Shown piece by piece: positions 1-12,027 of a DNA stretch of 64,000 nt. The position numbers were made by a program, and so were the translations under genes. Below the pieces are notes generated by a model. It was not told where the DNA came from and did not search any database. It saw only the letters and a program-made list of their open reading frames with translations. Location: assembly GCF_907165205.1 (NCBI RefSeq), contig NC_058193.1, positions 23,449,521-23,513,520 on the forward strand. The letters run 5' to 3'. Each line of letters starts with the position of its first letter. Within the stretch, counting starts at the first letter, position 1. Source of the DNA: Coccinella septempunctata. Taxonomy: Eukaryota > Arthropoda > Insecta > Coleoptera > Coccinellidae.

Positions 1-784
1 GGCAGCTTAAAAACTTCACAGCCAGAAGTTGGTGAATGAACTGCATGAAGCAGAAAAAACGATTTTTAAGTTCTTGTGAATTTGAAGTTTTTGAAGTTCC
101 CTCTGTAATTATTGCAATAAATTATCAATATTTGATATTTCAGTGAGATCAATGAAAACCTTTATGACGGAAATTTGTTTCGGGTCTAAAAATACTAAAA
201 ATACACGTTATAGATAATAAAGAAGGAGGATACTCTATTCAAATTATGTAAAATTTCACTCCTTCTCAATCTTTTTTTTTTGAGATAAGCTCATTCAAAT
301 GTAAGATTGAATAGAAGGATTGAGTATTAAACCCACTCAATGATAGAAGTAAAACATCGCCAAGTTCATTCTTCGTACTGAACAAAATTATTAAAACGGA
401 ACTTCTATGCCTTAAATATGATTTCGATTCAGAATTTAGGATTCACATTTCCCATTCTAAATTCTGAATAAATTTTTAAAGAGTGAAATGTTACTGTTAT
501 TACGGCAATAAAATATCAATATCTGAGAATAAAATTTTAATCGTCAATTTCCTTTATTATATCTCATTGGTGATCGATCTTGATTCGATCTGTTAACTGT
601 AATTGAAAGACACGCCTGCAAAAATATAGGTGAGAAAAGATGAGGAGAAATTTGTATATTGATTCATTTTGATAGGAAAAGCCATACGACGTCTTCAAAT
701 AATAATATAGTAATATTTAGAAACGAATTTACATTGTTGAAACTGATTGTGATTATTGTGAGGTATCCTGGAGAGTTAGATATA
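1..784. other. AT-rich stretch, no gene recognised
   Basis: No sustained coding-like frame. A weak terminal-exon-like signal follows a TTTCAG near position 142, with a short open frame ending within 50 bases and an AATAAA soon after. The pyrimidine tract is poor and I do not call it. Confidence 0.5.
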
Positions 785-1591
785 CACGGTGTTTCATGAG
801 TCGTTGGCCGTAGCCCAATGGTGAATGCCTGGATGACCAGGCCTTTCAGAAAACTTGCTTGTTTTGTATCCTAAGGCTATTAGTTTCGGAGATACGCGGT
901 GATTCATCAACAATACACTTAGGATTCACATTTTCCAAGATGGTTTACATCATTTGTATCTAAATTCAATATGTAATTTCAAAAGAATTCACAGCTCGAT
1001 TTTGCATACTCTTTAACACTTTTTTACGAACACTCAGTATGTGCTGAGAGTTTAAAATGAAGAAGAATTGAACAGAATTTAAAAAAATTCAGAATCTCGG
1101 CAAAGGACCATAAAGATCATCAACGAAGGAATAAAAACAGAACCGCATTTCGAAAAAATGACATAAAATATGAATTCGTCCGGTTCCTATTCCCTTGTGA
1201 CAAGTATGCCATGCAAAGTGAAAACTGAATTCGTTAGAATGTTTTATGTAGTTGTTCATGGCAATAACGAAATTTCTGTAGGGGATGTAAAAAATATAGA
1301 TTTTGGGGCTTGAATGAAAAATCATGATATTCGGAGTACTGCCCTGAATATATTGATATTTCATGAACCGTTTGGAAGAGCTTTCTGAAGTGAACAAACC
1401 CATAAAATTTGATCGAAATCAGACCTTGCATTACAGAGTTATAGCTTTCGCAAATTTAGGTCAATATACACGAATCACCCCGTATCTCCGAAACTAATAG
1501 TCTTAGGATACAAAACAAGCAAGTTTTCTGAAAGGCCTGGATGACCTGCATTCAGCTTTAGGCTATGGCCAACGACTCATGAAACACCCTG
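785..1591. mobile_element. MITE with ~120 bp TIRs, probable non-autonomous derivative of the DD41D element at 62225-63318
   Basis: The left arm (785 to about 908) and the right arm (about 1469-1591) are inverted copies starting CAGGGTGTTTCATGAG on the right and CACGGTGTTTCATGAG on the left. A TA lies on each side (783-784 and 1592-1593), which fits a Tc1/mariner-type target duplication. The interior from about 920 onwards aligns base for base with 62645 onwards, where a relic of a DD41D transposase precedes the same right TIR. There is no transposase here. Small open frames inside are not coding-like. My inference is that this is an internally deleted, MITE-like member of the DD41D family. 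Confidence 0.8.
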
Positions 1592-2725
1592 TATGACATC
1601 GCAGATTTTTCATAGAACTTTTCGAGCTCTACAAGATTGTAGTTGATCATTTTTCTCTATACATATCTGATAGTTTGCTCAGTTTTGGCCTTAAAAGCCA
1701 GAAAGGAACAGAATCATTCTCACATTTTCAATAATTATTTTCATATTTCAAACGGAAACCTCAACAAATTATACACCTTAATCTTTCTCTTGAATCATTC
1801 CATCTGTTGGTGAAAACCGAATGATTCCGTTCTGTATCTTTTGAGTTTATCGCATACTGATCGCAGATGATTTAAACGTTGTTTGAGAATATGTAAAGGG
1901 AAATATGCTTATTTTGTGCACGATACCAAGGGTTAAATATTTTTCACAAACATTCTATCGCTCCAGAAAATTGTTAATTTGATATTGTAATGAGCTTATT
2001 CTTGAGAGGAAGACAGATTGTTTTTCAGTTTTATCCTCTACTTGGGACTCGAATGTCTTTTTATTTGGTTGAATAAATAATAACGGGTCACTAGACCAAT
2101 GACTGGAATAATTCACAAAACAATTAGACACTCGATTAACGATAAAGGAGTAAAAAATTGTACTCAGTGGATGCGAAATATGAAATATCAAATTACTCTT
2201 CCGTATTTATGGAAATTCAGAAGGAGGAAACATCAACATTTGGTTAAAATGGAAAATTTAATTGCCACTTTCTTAGTTAAACATAACTGATAAGAAGCTT
2301 TAAAGTTTATAATTGACCAGTTCTCCAGTATTATATAGGATGAGTCTGAAGAATACTTCTAAACTTTCCTAATATTTTAAAATTAATTTGTTCTGAAATT
2401 ACAGGGTATGAAAAACAGGTTCCTACTATTCTTGCTACTCGAAAATATGAGGGATAATAATATTCAAACAAGTTTGAGTACAACCGACAAAAAATGTTTC
2501 AAATTGGTCTTCAATGCGTCGATTTTTCACCAATTAATTTTTTAATTTTCAATGGGTCTAGTAACGATCTTCCATGATTTTATTATGATAAATTATGTTA
2601 TGGTCATGAAATTCATTTTCAGTGTGGTATCTGGGCAGAACTGGACAGTATTTGAATTAATTTCCATTGAAAAACGAATACATATTTGGTATATTCACTT
2701 GGTAATTCACTATTTTCTTATATAT
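1592..2725. other. No gene recognised
   Basis: AT-rich DNA with only short, compositionally random open frames on both strands (for example 1955-2191 and 2099-2290). No repeat pair or splice-bounded coding segment that I can support. Confidence 0.5.
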
Positions 2726-3898
2726 GTTACGGCTAAAGATAGGTGTGAACATAAACTTAAGATTAGCCGGCTAAACTTAGGTTTAGCTTCGGGTATTGGC
2801 TAATGTTAGTTTCTTCTGTCTTTAGCCGGCTAAACTTAAGTGTAACCACATCCCATCGGCTTTAAATGTACAAGGCTTGAGGGGCGCAAATTTTCGGCAA
2901 TCAAAAGAATGTAAAGAAATAGTAATACGAGTATAATAGAATAGAGTATCAATGCAATGCATTTTTGTATGAATTTCACATATTTTAATAGCAGAAAAGC
3001 ATTATGTTAAGCAGTTGAGAAATTGGAGAATGCACATATATTTGTTTCAACTTTTTTGTTGCAACAAAAGGAGAGAATGAAGACGAGAATGATGCCGCGA
3101 ACTTCTTCATCAAAATACCAAAGGTCAAATTCTATAATAGAAAAATATAAGTAGAAGTACCCAATCTTGTTTGTAGTTAACCGGACTATTTGGCTGATAA
3201 GCTTTACGATAAATGCACTTGTATCCCCCGGGATCATTCATCAAGGGTGGCGTATTTTGGAACCCGTATGTTCAATGACTCGAGAAGAAATTTTTAACAA
3301 AATCAGCTAGAGAAAGTGTTTTCAACTATGTTTATGTTAAAAGTTTTTCATTGTTCTTTTTTGCGAAAGAATTGGTTCGAAAGAAATTGCAACGTTAGAA
3401 ATATTTTTCTTATTTCGTAATTTTTTCATAAACCCAATTATTGAATGGTAGGAAAAATATACTTTTGTTAGCAGGAATGTCTAATATGGTCATATTATGG
3501 TTTTTCACAAATTTGGCTCGATTTGACGAGCATTAATCTCCTGAACAGATGAAAATAACTGGTTAAATATTAAATTGAAAACCCATGGGCGTTATGTAAT
3601 ACAACCCCAATAAATTCGATGCTCTTTTGCATATTTCAGTTCTAAAAATTTAAACAAAAACGTGGACTCGTGCTTTCGTCTTCTCTTATCCGATCATTCA
3701 AAAGACATCACCGCTTCGCGTGTCCAATGAATACATTTTTAGCCGTTTCGTTTCGGGTAATGAGCACATTAGCCGGCTAAAGATGAAATCCCCTGACGCA
3801 GATGAATATTTTATCGAACTTTAGCCGATACTCGAATATAAACCTAAGTTTAGCCGGCTAATCTTAAGTTTATGCTCACACCTATCTTTAGCCGTAAC
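2726..3898. mobile_element. 1.17 kb TIR element with four internal TTAGCCGGCTAA palindromes
   Basis: The first ~60 bases (from GTTACGGCTAAAGATAGG at 2726) reappear inverted at the right end (to 3898) with about one mismatch, and weaker similarity continues for another ~40 bases. The perfect 12-bp palindrome TTAGCCGGCTAA occurs at 2763-2774, 2822-2833, 3769-3780 and 3850-3861, two near each end and placed almost symmetrically. The interior has no transposase-like frame. I cannot assign a superfamily, because the ends are not those of the Tc1, hAT or piggyBac elements I recognise, and the target duplication is unclear in the TA-rich flanks. Confidence 0.75.
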
Positions 3899-4519
3899 AT
3901 AAATATAATTTGTAATTGGTTTCTCGTATACCTACCTAACTGACGCTGATATGCGGTATTTTGTAGATAGAAAAAGTACGTTTTCTCATAAATATATTCA
4001 AAAATTTGAGTATTGATATGAAACATTTCATGTAGACCAATAAATAATTGAATACCTACCTATGGAAGATAATCTAAAGGGCTGAAACATCCTCGCTCAG
4101 AACAATCACAAAGTTGGGAAACTCAAGAAAATGCCTTTATAACCCCTCCAAATGTCTCTTGTACCAGCTGACAAAAGTTGAACCAATCAGATCTATCAGA
4201 AAGCTTATTGAAAGATTCCGAAAAAACTAGAAGATGTTCACTGTCATCCAGTGAATCACCTACGTAGAAAATTTCCATCCTGATCCCTATTAAAAAATCT
4301 TCGCAGTTTAGCGAAGTTTAGAGCTTTACATACCTACCTACCTATAACTACCTTGTAATAGTGTAATATGTAACATGAAAGTATTTGAATTTTATCTCTG
4401 TGATTGCATATTAAGTATTATGATTCGAGTTCACTGGTCTTATCTTATAAATGGGTGAGTTCTGTTGAAAAAACCCACAATATCCTTGAAATATATCTAA
4501 TATCTAAAAATAGATATTG
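3899..4519. other. No gene recognised
   Basis: AT-rich. No coding-like frame or repeat partner seen inside the window. Confidence 0.45.
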
Positions 4520-5150
4520 TTATAATAACAAGAACTCAAGAAGTGCGAAAGATCTACTGACGTATATGACAATTCGGAACGAAGTATTACGCAAATTTGG
4601 ATTGAACGTTAATAAGGAGAAAACCGAAATTATGGTAATTGGAAATACACATCAGGATGCAGACAACATAAAGATTGAAGGAGTAAAGTTAGAGCCAGTG
4701 GGAATATTCAAGTAGAAAAGAAATATGTGGTATTCAGAAATACTGAGATGATTGTATACAAGGCGATTTATGGACCTATATACTCGCCTTTTTATGTGAA
4801 TCATGGGTCCTGGAAAAAAGACAGAATTGAAGTATCTTAGAGAAGTATAATAGAGGTGTTACAAAACTACATGAGATGAAAAATGAACGGATAAGAGGAG
4901 ATATCCGAGTAGAATCTCTCCAGGATTTCATAGAGAAAAGCTAGTGCATGGGGTCGACTGAGGATGAATTATTGAAGACCTGCAAAAAGAATATAGAAAG
5001 CAGAAGCTCTCAGTAGTAAAAAACGTGGAACACCTGACAATGACAGCTTGAGGAGATAATTATCAACAGTTTAAAAGAGGAAACAAGGAATATGACGGCA
5101 AACAGGATACAATGGTCGAATTTCGTACACGAGGAAATATCATGGTACCC
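4520..5150 (+). mobile_element. Non-LTR retrotransposon relic, C-terminal part of reverse transcriptase ORF
   Basis: A frame ending at 4715 carries KFGLNVNKEKTEIMVIG, the pattern found just after the RT catalytic box in many non-LTR elements. Then, in shifting frames, come IVYKAIYGPI (about 4745), LAFLCESWVLEKRQN (about 4785), TKLHEMKNERIRGDIRVESL (about 4862) and a tryptophan-containing SAWGRLRMNY block (about 4945). These follow the order seen in the C-terminal half of non-LTR polyproteins. At least three frameshifts and several stops separate the blocks, so the copy is dead. No endonuclease or catalytic YADD box remains. The 103-residue open frame starting at 4404 is only the best preserved piece, and its first ~40 residues look random. 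Confidence 0.7.
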
Positions 5151-5266
5151 TATTCTACCATTACATGGTAAAAGTTCAATAGATTATTTACATATACAGG
5201 ATGTTCCATAAGCATTGCGAAAAAATTCGGGATATTTTTCGGTGAGTTATGTGGAGTCGGAAATAC
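5151..5266. repeat. Left remnant of an older repeat split by Tc1 copy A
   Basis: At 5197 a CAGGATGTTCC end motif preceded by TA begins a segment that Tc1 copy A interrupts at 5267. On the other side, at 6829, a CAGGGCGTTG motif appears in the same orientation. The short ends resemble the many CAGGGTG-type MITE ends in this window. The original element cannot be delimited. Confidence 0.35.
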
Positions 5267-6784
5267 ACTGCGCAAAAAAATTAACGCACATTATGGAAAT
5301 CTCAAATTTATTCTACAACTGAAGGTGTTCTCAATGATAATTATTTTTATCAAAATTATCCATGCATATGTTATCAACTTTCAACGGTTTTCGTCAATAC
5401 AGATGTTTTTTCCCAGCAGGAATAAAAAAAGAAGATATTATCAGATTTTGAATGTATTGGCTCCATTTTAAAATCAGTTGTTCTCGATCAATTCTAGTGA
5501 TCAATAGTTTTTCTTTCGTTTAATTTTTTACACTCGATCGCTATGCAACGCGAAACTCAAGAGGAATGTGCCCAAGCGGTAGTTTTGCGAGAAGAAAGTT
5601 GGACATACACAAGAATTGCAGAAAGGTTTGGAGTTTCCCATACAAGTGTGTCCAGAATGTTGCAGCGATTCAGGGAGACAGGTATGAATGTCCGAAGACC
5701 AGGACAGGGTAGACCACGGGTAACAACTGCTATTCAAGAACGTTACTTGAGAGTTTCTTCGTTGAGACAACGGTTTGCAACCGCTCGCCTCCTTCAAATT
5801 CAGCTTGAGCAAACTCATGAGGTGCAAATTAGCACCCAGACAATAAGAAATCGCCTCAGAGAATATGATTTAAGGCCTCGTGTCGTGGCAAGAGGCCCAG
5901 CTCTTACCCCAGCCCATCGAAGGGCGCGTTTGGATTTTGCGAGAGAGCATATCCATTGGGAAGAGGCCGATTGGGAAAGAGTTCTCTTCACAGATGAGTC
6001 TAGATTCTGCCTCTACCATTGTGATCGACGTTCCCATGTATACAGACGTCCACATGAAAGATATGCTCAGTGCAATTTCCTGAATACTACTGGTTTCGGG
6101 GGAGGATCGATTATGGTATGGGGTGGAATATCTTTGACTGCTCGCACAGACCTAGTGGTCGTTGATGATGGAGCTATGAATGCTGATAAGTATATAACAA
6201 ACATTTTTGAAGAGCATGTAGTGCCATTTGCCCCATACATTGGTGAAAATTTCATTTTTATGGACGATAATGCCATACCCCATCGTGCGCGCATCGTTCA
6301 GGAGTACCTTGAAGAGGTTGAAGTCTCTCGAATGGAATGGCCAGCAAGAAGTCCAGATCTCAATCCGATTGAGTAGGTTTGGGACAACCGCAATAGAAGA
6401 ATGAGAAGTTCAGAAAATTATCCAGCTACTAGCTCTTAATGACTTAGAAATCAAATTCGGAGAAATCTGGGAAGGATTAGATCAGAACATTTTAAAATCA
6501 CTCATTTTGAGTATGAACCTTCGTTGCCGAGCTGAAATTAACGCAAGGGGTGGAAATACCAAGAATTAAAACACTTATCAGCATTTCAGTATTTTGAAAA
6601 TTGTTCATTTCTCTTCTTTCACATAAGATTCGGTGAAACCCTGAATGTTTCTTCCATTTAATGTGTCTTGTTTCGTTCAAAACCTTCCCGAGAGAACATA
6701 AAAAATAAGTTATAAAGTCAATGTAGAGTTAACTTTCATTAAAATTGAGATTTTCAGAATGTGCGTTAATTTTTTTGCGCAGTA
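5267..6784. mobile_element. Tc1-family transposon, copy A (1518 bp)
   Basis: The element begins CACTGCGCAAAAAAATTAAC and ends with the inverted copy. The TIR is about 40 bases with few mismatches, and TA flanks both ends (5265-5266 and 6785-6786). It holds one transposase pseudogene on the plus strand. A second copy is at 40559-41858. The last inner bases of the right TIR differ by one base from copy B. The insertion split an older repeat. The size, TA duplication and DD34E catalytic spacing place it in the Tc1 group of the IS630-Tc1-mariner superfamily. Confidence 0.93.
5543..6569 (+). pseudogene. Tc1-like DD34E transposase, premature stop and frameshift
   Basis: Starts at the ATG at 5543. 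The N-terminal ~110 residues contain paired helix-turn-helix segments (WTYTRIAERFGVSHTSVSRM) and an RRPGQGRPR basic linker typical of Tc1 transposases. The catalytic triad is visible: D in VLFTDESRFCL (about residue 150), D in IFMDDNAIPHRA, then E in SPDLNPIE with exactly 34 residues between the last two. The codon after NPIE is TAG (6374-6376), where copy B has CAG, so a single substitution truncates this protein. A 4-base insertion about 60 bases later shifts the frame of the remaining tail, which would end with a TAA at about 6567-6569. The family excises and inserts DNA at TA sites. This copy should not make an active enzyme. Confidence 0.92.
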
Positions 6785-8507
6785 TATATTCTTCATGCCA
6801 TTGACCGAAAATGATTCGTTTCTAAGATACAGGGCGTTGAATGTACCCATTGCAAAAAAAACAAATTACTCGATACTTTCGAAATGGCTAGAGATATTCG
6901 AACGAGGTTTGGTAAAAATGGAGACTCCTATTTTTCACTCTTGCCAGTAGGCCCCTCCATTCGGAGTTACAACCCTCTGAATATCGCCCCTAAGAATAGT
7001 CATTTTTCTCAGAATGTGATAATTAATTAGGTATGACCTCTGAAAAACAAAGATGATACCTAGTGCTGTAATCACAGTATATATATATATATATGATAAA
7101 AAAATGAGAGATATTTACCTTTTCATAAAAATATCTTCAGTTTTTCTCTGTGTGCGCTAAAATATGTTTTTCTTTATTTACTTTTTGTCCTTTTTTGGTG
7201 TAGAGAACTAATTCATCATACACCTAATATCATTTCTCGGGGAGCAAACAAAACTTTTTGTAATGTTTTTCTACATATTCTCTCTTCAATATGTATTCCC
7301 TACAAATAATTGAAATTACAATTCCGCAAAAACTACCCCCGATGAAGTCAATGAAAAGCTCTTGCTTCGTTTTTCAACTTTGTTATTCCGAGCTCCAGCT
7401 GCCTTGGAAAAACCGCCACAAAATTAATTTCACGGAAATTCTACCCTTCCAAAAAAGCTAATGTAATGTGGGCCCAAGTAGGAATTCATTCAATGTTTGC
7501 GGTAATAACTAAAAAGACGAGACGAGATGCTTCGAAATGGGGTCATTACGAGAAAATTACGGCTTAGCTTCTTTCATCTTTCGAAACGTTTTTCCAATGG
7601 TACTTTGTATCCTTTCCGTTTCGTTGAGAATTCACAGCGAGGCAGAATCCAGCATGAGAAAGACACTGAATCCCTGAATTGTTTTTATTAATGTGCTCCA
7701 CAATGTTGATACCGCATAACATAAAAACGGTACTTAGTGACCTGTTCGTAGAATTTTCATCCGAATCTGAGAACAGCTTCCTGGCGTTATCCCGTTCACT
7801 GATTTCATCAGTAATAAAACTTATAGAGGTCAAATTAAGGATTTTAATACTTTCAGAAGCACTAAACATAAATTGTGAGTGCTTGGCTCTCTCCCAATTT
7901 CGCAGGGAAATATATAAAAACCGACTATAATTTTTATGGGGACGTGGACATAATGATTATGAAATTCCTCGAGGAGCTGTAATGGAAAAAGAACCCTTGA
8001 AGAAGGATTAAATCAAATAGAATGGAGGAAGAAAAATAGGTTTCTTTCCACGTTCGTATAAACATTTCGGTTTCGGTTTCGTACAACTGTAGCAGTACAT
8101 TATTCCAACATTTGATGTCATCCGTTTGGCCACGGTTAAATTATATTAAAAAATATTGGGACTACCTATATATTTAAATATTACCCATGAATTTCGTTTT
8201 TTGCTTCAATTGATGGTCGGTGACTATGAAAATCAAAATGAATATGTTTCATTTTTGTTGCCCGATCCTATTGAAAATTAGGGGAGGGATTAATAGACGC
8301 CAAAGAGTCAGAAATTTTAAATTTCTTAGAAATTTACAAATGCATCGCGAATAGCAAATCTGAGGTAGTTTAATGATGCAAAATCTATGTAAATAAACTT
8401 TTTGTAATCACAGGGTTTCTCAATTGAACCAAGATTTTTTCATGCGCTTTCTTGTCTCTCAATAAACATATGTTGAGTTCATTTACATATATCTTTATTC
8501 ACTTATA
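6785..8507. other. No gene recognised; short TA microsatellite
   Basis: Contains the right remnant of the repeat split by Tc1 copy A (to about 6960), a (TA)n run near 7077-7094, and open frames at 7564-7869 (minus) and 7679-7930 (plus) that overlap each other and show no recognisable domain or codon pattern. Confidence 0.45.
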
Positions 8508-8840
8508 CAGGGTGTGTCTTTGACTCGTACGAATATTTTAACAGTATATTTTTGAGGTCAAAGGAAACAATTTTCCTCAACAATTTTTTTCCGAATCAGC
8601 TCGGTTTAAAAGATACAGGCTATTGAAAAACTATTTAAAAAAAAATGTTATTTCTATAGTTCCATCTCACAAATGATTTTATCGAATGCAATGATTGGAA
8701 TGAATTTCCGGATAATGTTTTTCATTTATATGAATCTTTTTCGAACACAAGATTTCCCTCGTTATGACCATTACCTACGTACCATAAAAATATCAAAAAT
8801 TCAAAGAACCCAACTCTTGAAACTAAGTTGGACGCCATGT
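8508..8840. repeat. Half copy of the fold-back MITE complete at 31611-32228
   Basis: From CAGGGTGTGTCTTTGACTCG at 8508, preceded by TA, this segment matches the inverted right half of the element at 31611-32228, including the shared block GTTGGGTTCTTTGAATTTT read on the opposite strand. Only one arm can be followed. A CACACCCTGTG at about 9442-9452 could be the far end, but the sequence between does not pair well. Confidence 0.6.
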
Positions 8841-8926
8841 AATGAATATTATCAGATTATCACAAACATAACATTTAAGAACAAACTATTCAAAATGTCT
8901 TCATCCATAGTTTAGTATGGGATTTT

Positions 8927-9095
8927 TACCACAGCTGCTTGTTGGTAGTACCAACTATGAGAAATGAGGTGTCGTCAAAAAAAAAAATGTGCGGAATAGA
9001 ATCTACATTTGATGGTAATTCATTGATATAAACTGGAAACATCAGTGGCACCAGGATTGACCCCTGATGAACACCACTTTCTAAATTTAGTTGTT
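8927..9095 (-). mobile_element. Non-LTR reverse transcriptase palm-domain relic
   Basis: On the minus strand one frame reads SGVHQGSILVPLMFPVYINE, followed by LPSNVDS and then FFDDTSFLIVG. These are RT motif B (S-G-V-P-Q-G-S-x-L-G-P) followed by motif C (F-A-D-D), the polymerase active site of CR1/Jockey-type elements. The alanine of FADD is phenylalanine here, and the run of eleven T before GAC GAC keeps the frame. A stop follows within 20 codons, and a stop lies just upstream. It is an isolated fragment of under 170 bases with no 3' tail recognised. It overlaps no gene. Confidence 0.8.
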
Positions 9096-10363
9096 AGATT
9101 CAAAATGGAAAACTTCAGCATTTAAAACTATATATGTATACAAGTTGATTCATTGGTATATAGATAGGGTAGACACTGAGGTGATTCAGAATCAGAATAA
9201 CCTATATTTGAAAGGTCCATATATATCTCCTTATAATAAAGATACTGGGTGTTTTATTGATTGTGTCAATTTCTTCAATTACCCATAAATTTTGATCCAC
9301 CCCATATTTACACATACCTACATATCTTGATGATGTTTGATACGTAAAACTATGTATATAGTTTATTCTGACATAGCAACTGAATTTATTTTCAGTTACG
9401 ACGTAGGAAAAACTGATAAATAAGATTGAATAAGAAATACACACCCTGTGTATCTGAATTCTTTTTATTTGATAGGATATTCAAGAAAAGAAGAGATAAC
9501 TAAAAGAAACAAGGTATTTCTCCCACTTCCATATGCGATTTTTACTCAATAAATCTAGTCAAATCTGAATTTTCTTTCAACACAATCAACTTAATTAAAA
9601 AAAAACCATTTTATTCGGTATTTAGTAATTTTCCAAATTTAATTGAATCTTCAGCCTCTCATCCGGCCCTTATTTGTTGGGTCACAAACTTGAAACACAA
9701 GGAATGAACAGATTTCTATTTGGATTAATCTGTGATAATAAAGGGTAATTTTACTACTGAAGATGATAAAAAAATGTAATTAGATATCAGACCTCTGCTT
9801 TCGTAGTGATGCACTTTTGTGACCCAAATAATTCAATTAAATTGGTAAAATTAATAAATTCCGAATGAAATTCAATTTTATTGTTACTGTGTGTGTTGTA
9901 TGAACATTCAGATTTTTAGTTCAAATCTGGGAATCATTAAAAAATCCGTGATAAAGAATTCAACGAAGTATTGATGTATTTATAACATCTAAATTCGATT
10001 CTTGATAACTATTACGTATCATATAATGTATTTTAACAAATACATTCGATTAAAAATTTTTATAGTTGAAATTATAAGTAGGTACCTATGTATTTCGAAT
10101 AGTTCTTTATTTTGGATTTTTAAATCCCTGAACAAAATTCGACGTAATTGATTAATTGAAATCAGCGCCTCCGCCATTTCTGGATCATGAGTTCTACTGT
10201 CCTACAGCAATATAAAGGGTGATTCCCTAGCCAAAAATAAGGATAGAAAAGAATTTTCGATTTCTCGTCAAATGGAAAAAATTTATATCCTATCGTCAAG
10301 ACAATGGCTCAGAAATGGATTTTCAATATTGAAGTATTTTTTAGCAACTTATTTTTATTATAG
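9096..10363. other. No gene recognised
   Basis: AT-rich. It contains isolated MITE-type end motifs (near 9442 and near 10215) without a partner that I can pair. No coding-like frame. Confidence 0.4.
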
Positions 10364-10652
10364 TTTTGAATATCATTGGAATCATTCGATTATTTCGAGA
10401 ATTATGGAGAGTATTTCGTTTCGTAAGTGACTACATTTCATACAAAAAATTTGTGCCATTCGAATTGATTATTGATTTCCATGCTTTTTTCTTCTTCAAT
10501 GAAACTCAGAATAAACTCATTTCCCATTTGCGAAGTGATGTTTCTGTACACGGAAGCAAAAAATTGAAGCTTTTGGAATCTTTTGACTGTCTCAAAGGCA
10601 ATAAGCTGGCAAAATATCATCAAAATCGATTTTATGGCTTGGAATTTATGGG
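10364..10652 (+). CDS. Candidate internal exon, unidentified protein
   Basis: A T-rich tract ending in TAG (10361-10363) is followed by 289 bases open in one frame and then by GTGAGT at 10653-10658. The frame starts with two bases of a split codon and ends with two (GG). The product begins LNIIGIIRLFRELWRVFRF and continues with aromatic and lysine-rich sequence. There is also a GTAAGT at 10421, so a shorter exon is possible. I recognise no domain. The arginine-spaced hydrophobic start might suggest a membrane segment, but that is only an impression. Length and splice sites support an exon, while the AT-rich codons keep the confidence low. Confidence 0.3.
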
Positions 10653-10902
10653 GTGAGTATTCTATGATTTTCAGGAAATACTGAAACTATTATAAGAGGT
10701 GTTATAGTGTAATTTCTGACCAGTGGCGGATTTACATATTTGCCGCCAGTAGGCTATTCAAATTTTGCCGCCCTTACCATAATTATTTAGTTCAAAATAT
10801 TAATGACAATTTTTGTGTCAGTGAAAATGTAACTTAGAGATTTGTACACGTTGGTCCTAATAACTACTCATAATAATTATTGTGACCTAGGGAATCGATG
10901 TG

Positions 10903-11097
10903 TCAGTTCCCGAGTTTCCAGATCATTTTTACAACGCAACGATTGATTTTGATTGATTTTGGATAGCTTGATCCATTCTTAATGAATAAGGTCTCTTGTA
11001 GTTTCTTGGAAAAATTCGCGTAAACAAAGTGCATATTGAATATTTCTGCGTTTGTGCACACAATCATCTTGATTAGTCTATGTGACAAAAATTTCAA
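10903..11097 (-). other. Open frame inside the hAT element, unassigned
   Basis: A 64-codon frame on the minus strand without recognisable domain. It begins at a TTG rather than an ATG. It could be a degraded part of the gene cargo of the hAT element or chance. Nothing else supports it. Confidence 0.15.
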
Positions 11098-11120
11098 GAT
11101 GATTTTTTGAGAATGGATTA

Positions 11121-11249
11121 ATGGCGGTATGCACCGTTTGATTGAACGAAGTTTAAGCTCTAAAACGACGTTTAAGCATAGAATCTCTATGGAAAAAAAG
11201 GATGTTTAAGGAATTAATCTCGTTTAATGAAACGGTGCATATGGCCATA
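11121..11249. repeat. Tiny TIR element inside the hAT element
   Basis: Begins ATGGCGGTATGCACCGTTT and ends with the inverted form AAACGGTGCATATGGCCAT, so about 27 bases pair with a few mismatches around a ~75 base interior. AT-rich flanks make the duplication ambiguous (TTA or TTAA-like). It is too small to code. Confidence 0.5.
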
Positions 11250-11607
11250 AGTTATCCAAAGTTAATTTTTTATTATAAGATATGAATATCGAAAAAGTTT
11301 CATGCGAAGCAAGGATCAGGAATGGATTTTTCTACCCCTTTCTATCATAGACGAACAGAACCAAAATTTTTTTAATGCCTTCCCGCCCGTATAAAATATC
11401 TGCTTGATTTAATACGTGAAAGTTTATGCATTTTCAATAAAAAAAAAAACAAAAACTGCTTTTCGGGCGCCATCTTTTGGGGGCTGTAACTAAGCAGGGA
11501 CACAAAAAAAAGACCTTCCCTACAATTCATATTATTATATGTATTATATGGTCACAATCTAACTGATGATGACAATAAAATAGGAATGTAAGTCATAAAA
11601 GTCTCAC

Positions 11608-11701
11608 CTCGGGTTTCATATAGCTTGATCAGGGAATCAACGCTTGATTGACCAACAGAAGACGTCAATTTGTTTTCAATCGATAATTCAGTCATGATCA
11701 T
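11608..11701 (-). CDS. Exon-like coding segment inside the hAT element, possible captured exon
   Basis: On the minus strand an ATG at 11701 (a second ATG at 11695) opens 31 codons that end in GAG followed by GTGAGAC, a good splice donor. The peptide contains TSSVGQSSVDSLIKLYETR, with balanced codon use and no low-complexity sequence. An in-frame TGA lies just upstream of the first ATG, so this reads as a first coding exon. The stretch VDSLIKLYETR loosely resembles the first helix of MADF DNA-binding domains, but the tryptophan that should follow would be in the next exon, which I could not find. It may be accessory-gene cargo of the transposon or a host exon fragment carried by it. Confidence 0.35.
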
Positions 11702-12027
11702 TCATAATATCATTCTCGTATCAAATTATGTTCATACGTCCATTAAACTATTCTCGCAATGGCTACTTGTTCAATATATTCAGCAATGAAAAGGTTTCAG
11801 TGATTTCGTTTTAGAAATCAAGCGTTGATGGCACAATAAAAGTTTTATGAAACCCGCTGTGGAAATATCTTTCTGCGATGTCGTCATACGAAATTTTGAC
11901 TTTATACACAAAACAGCCAAAGCGTTCAGCTTTTCTTGGCTTAATATGGTTCTTAGGTACCTAACTTTTCACCTTTTTCAGGCAAAAAAAGCTTCTCTCA
12001 CCCGAACAATTAGTCGCTGGTGTATTA

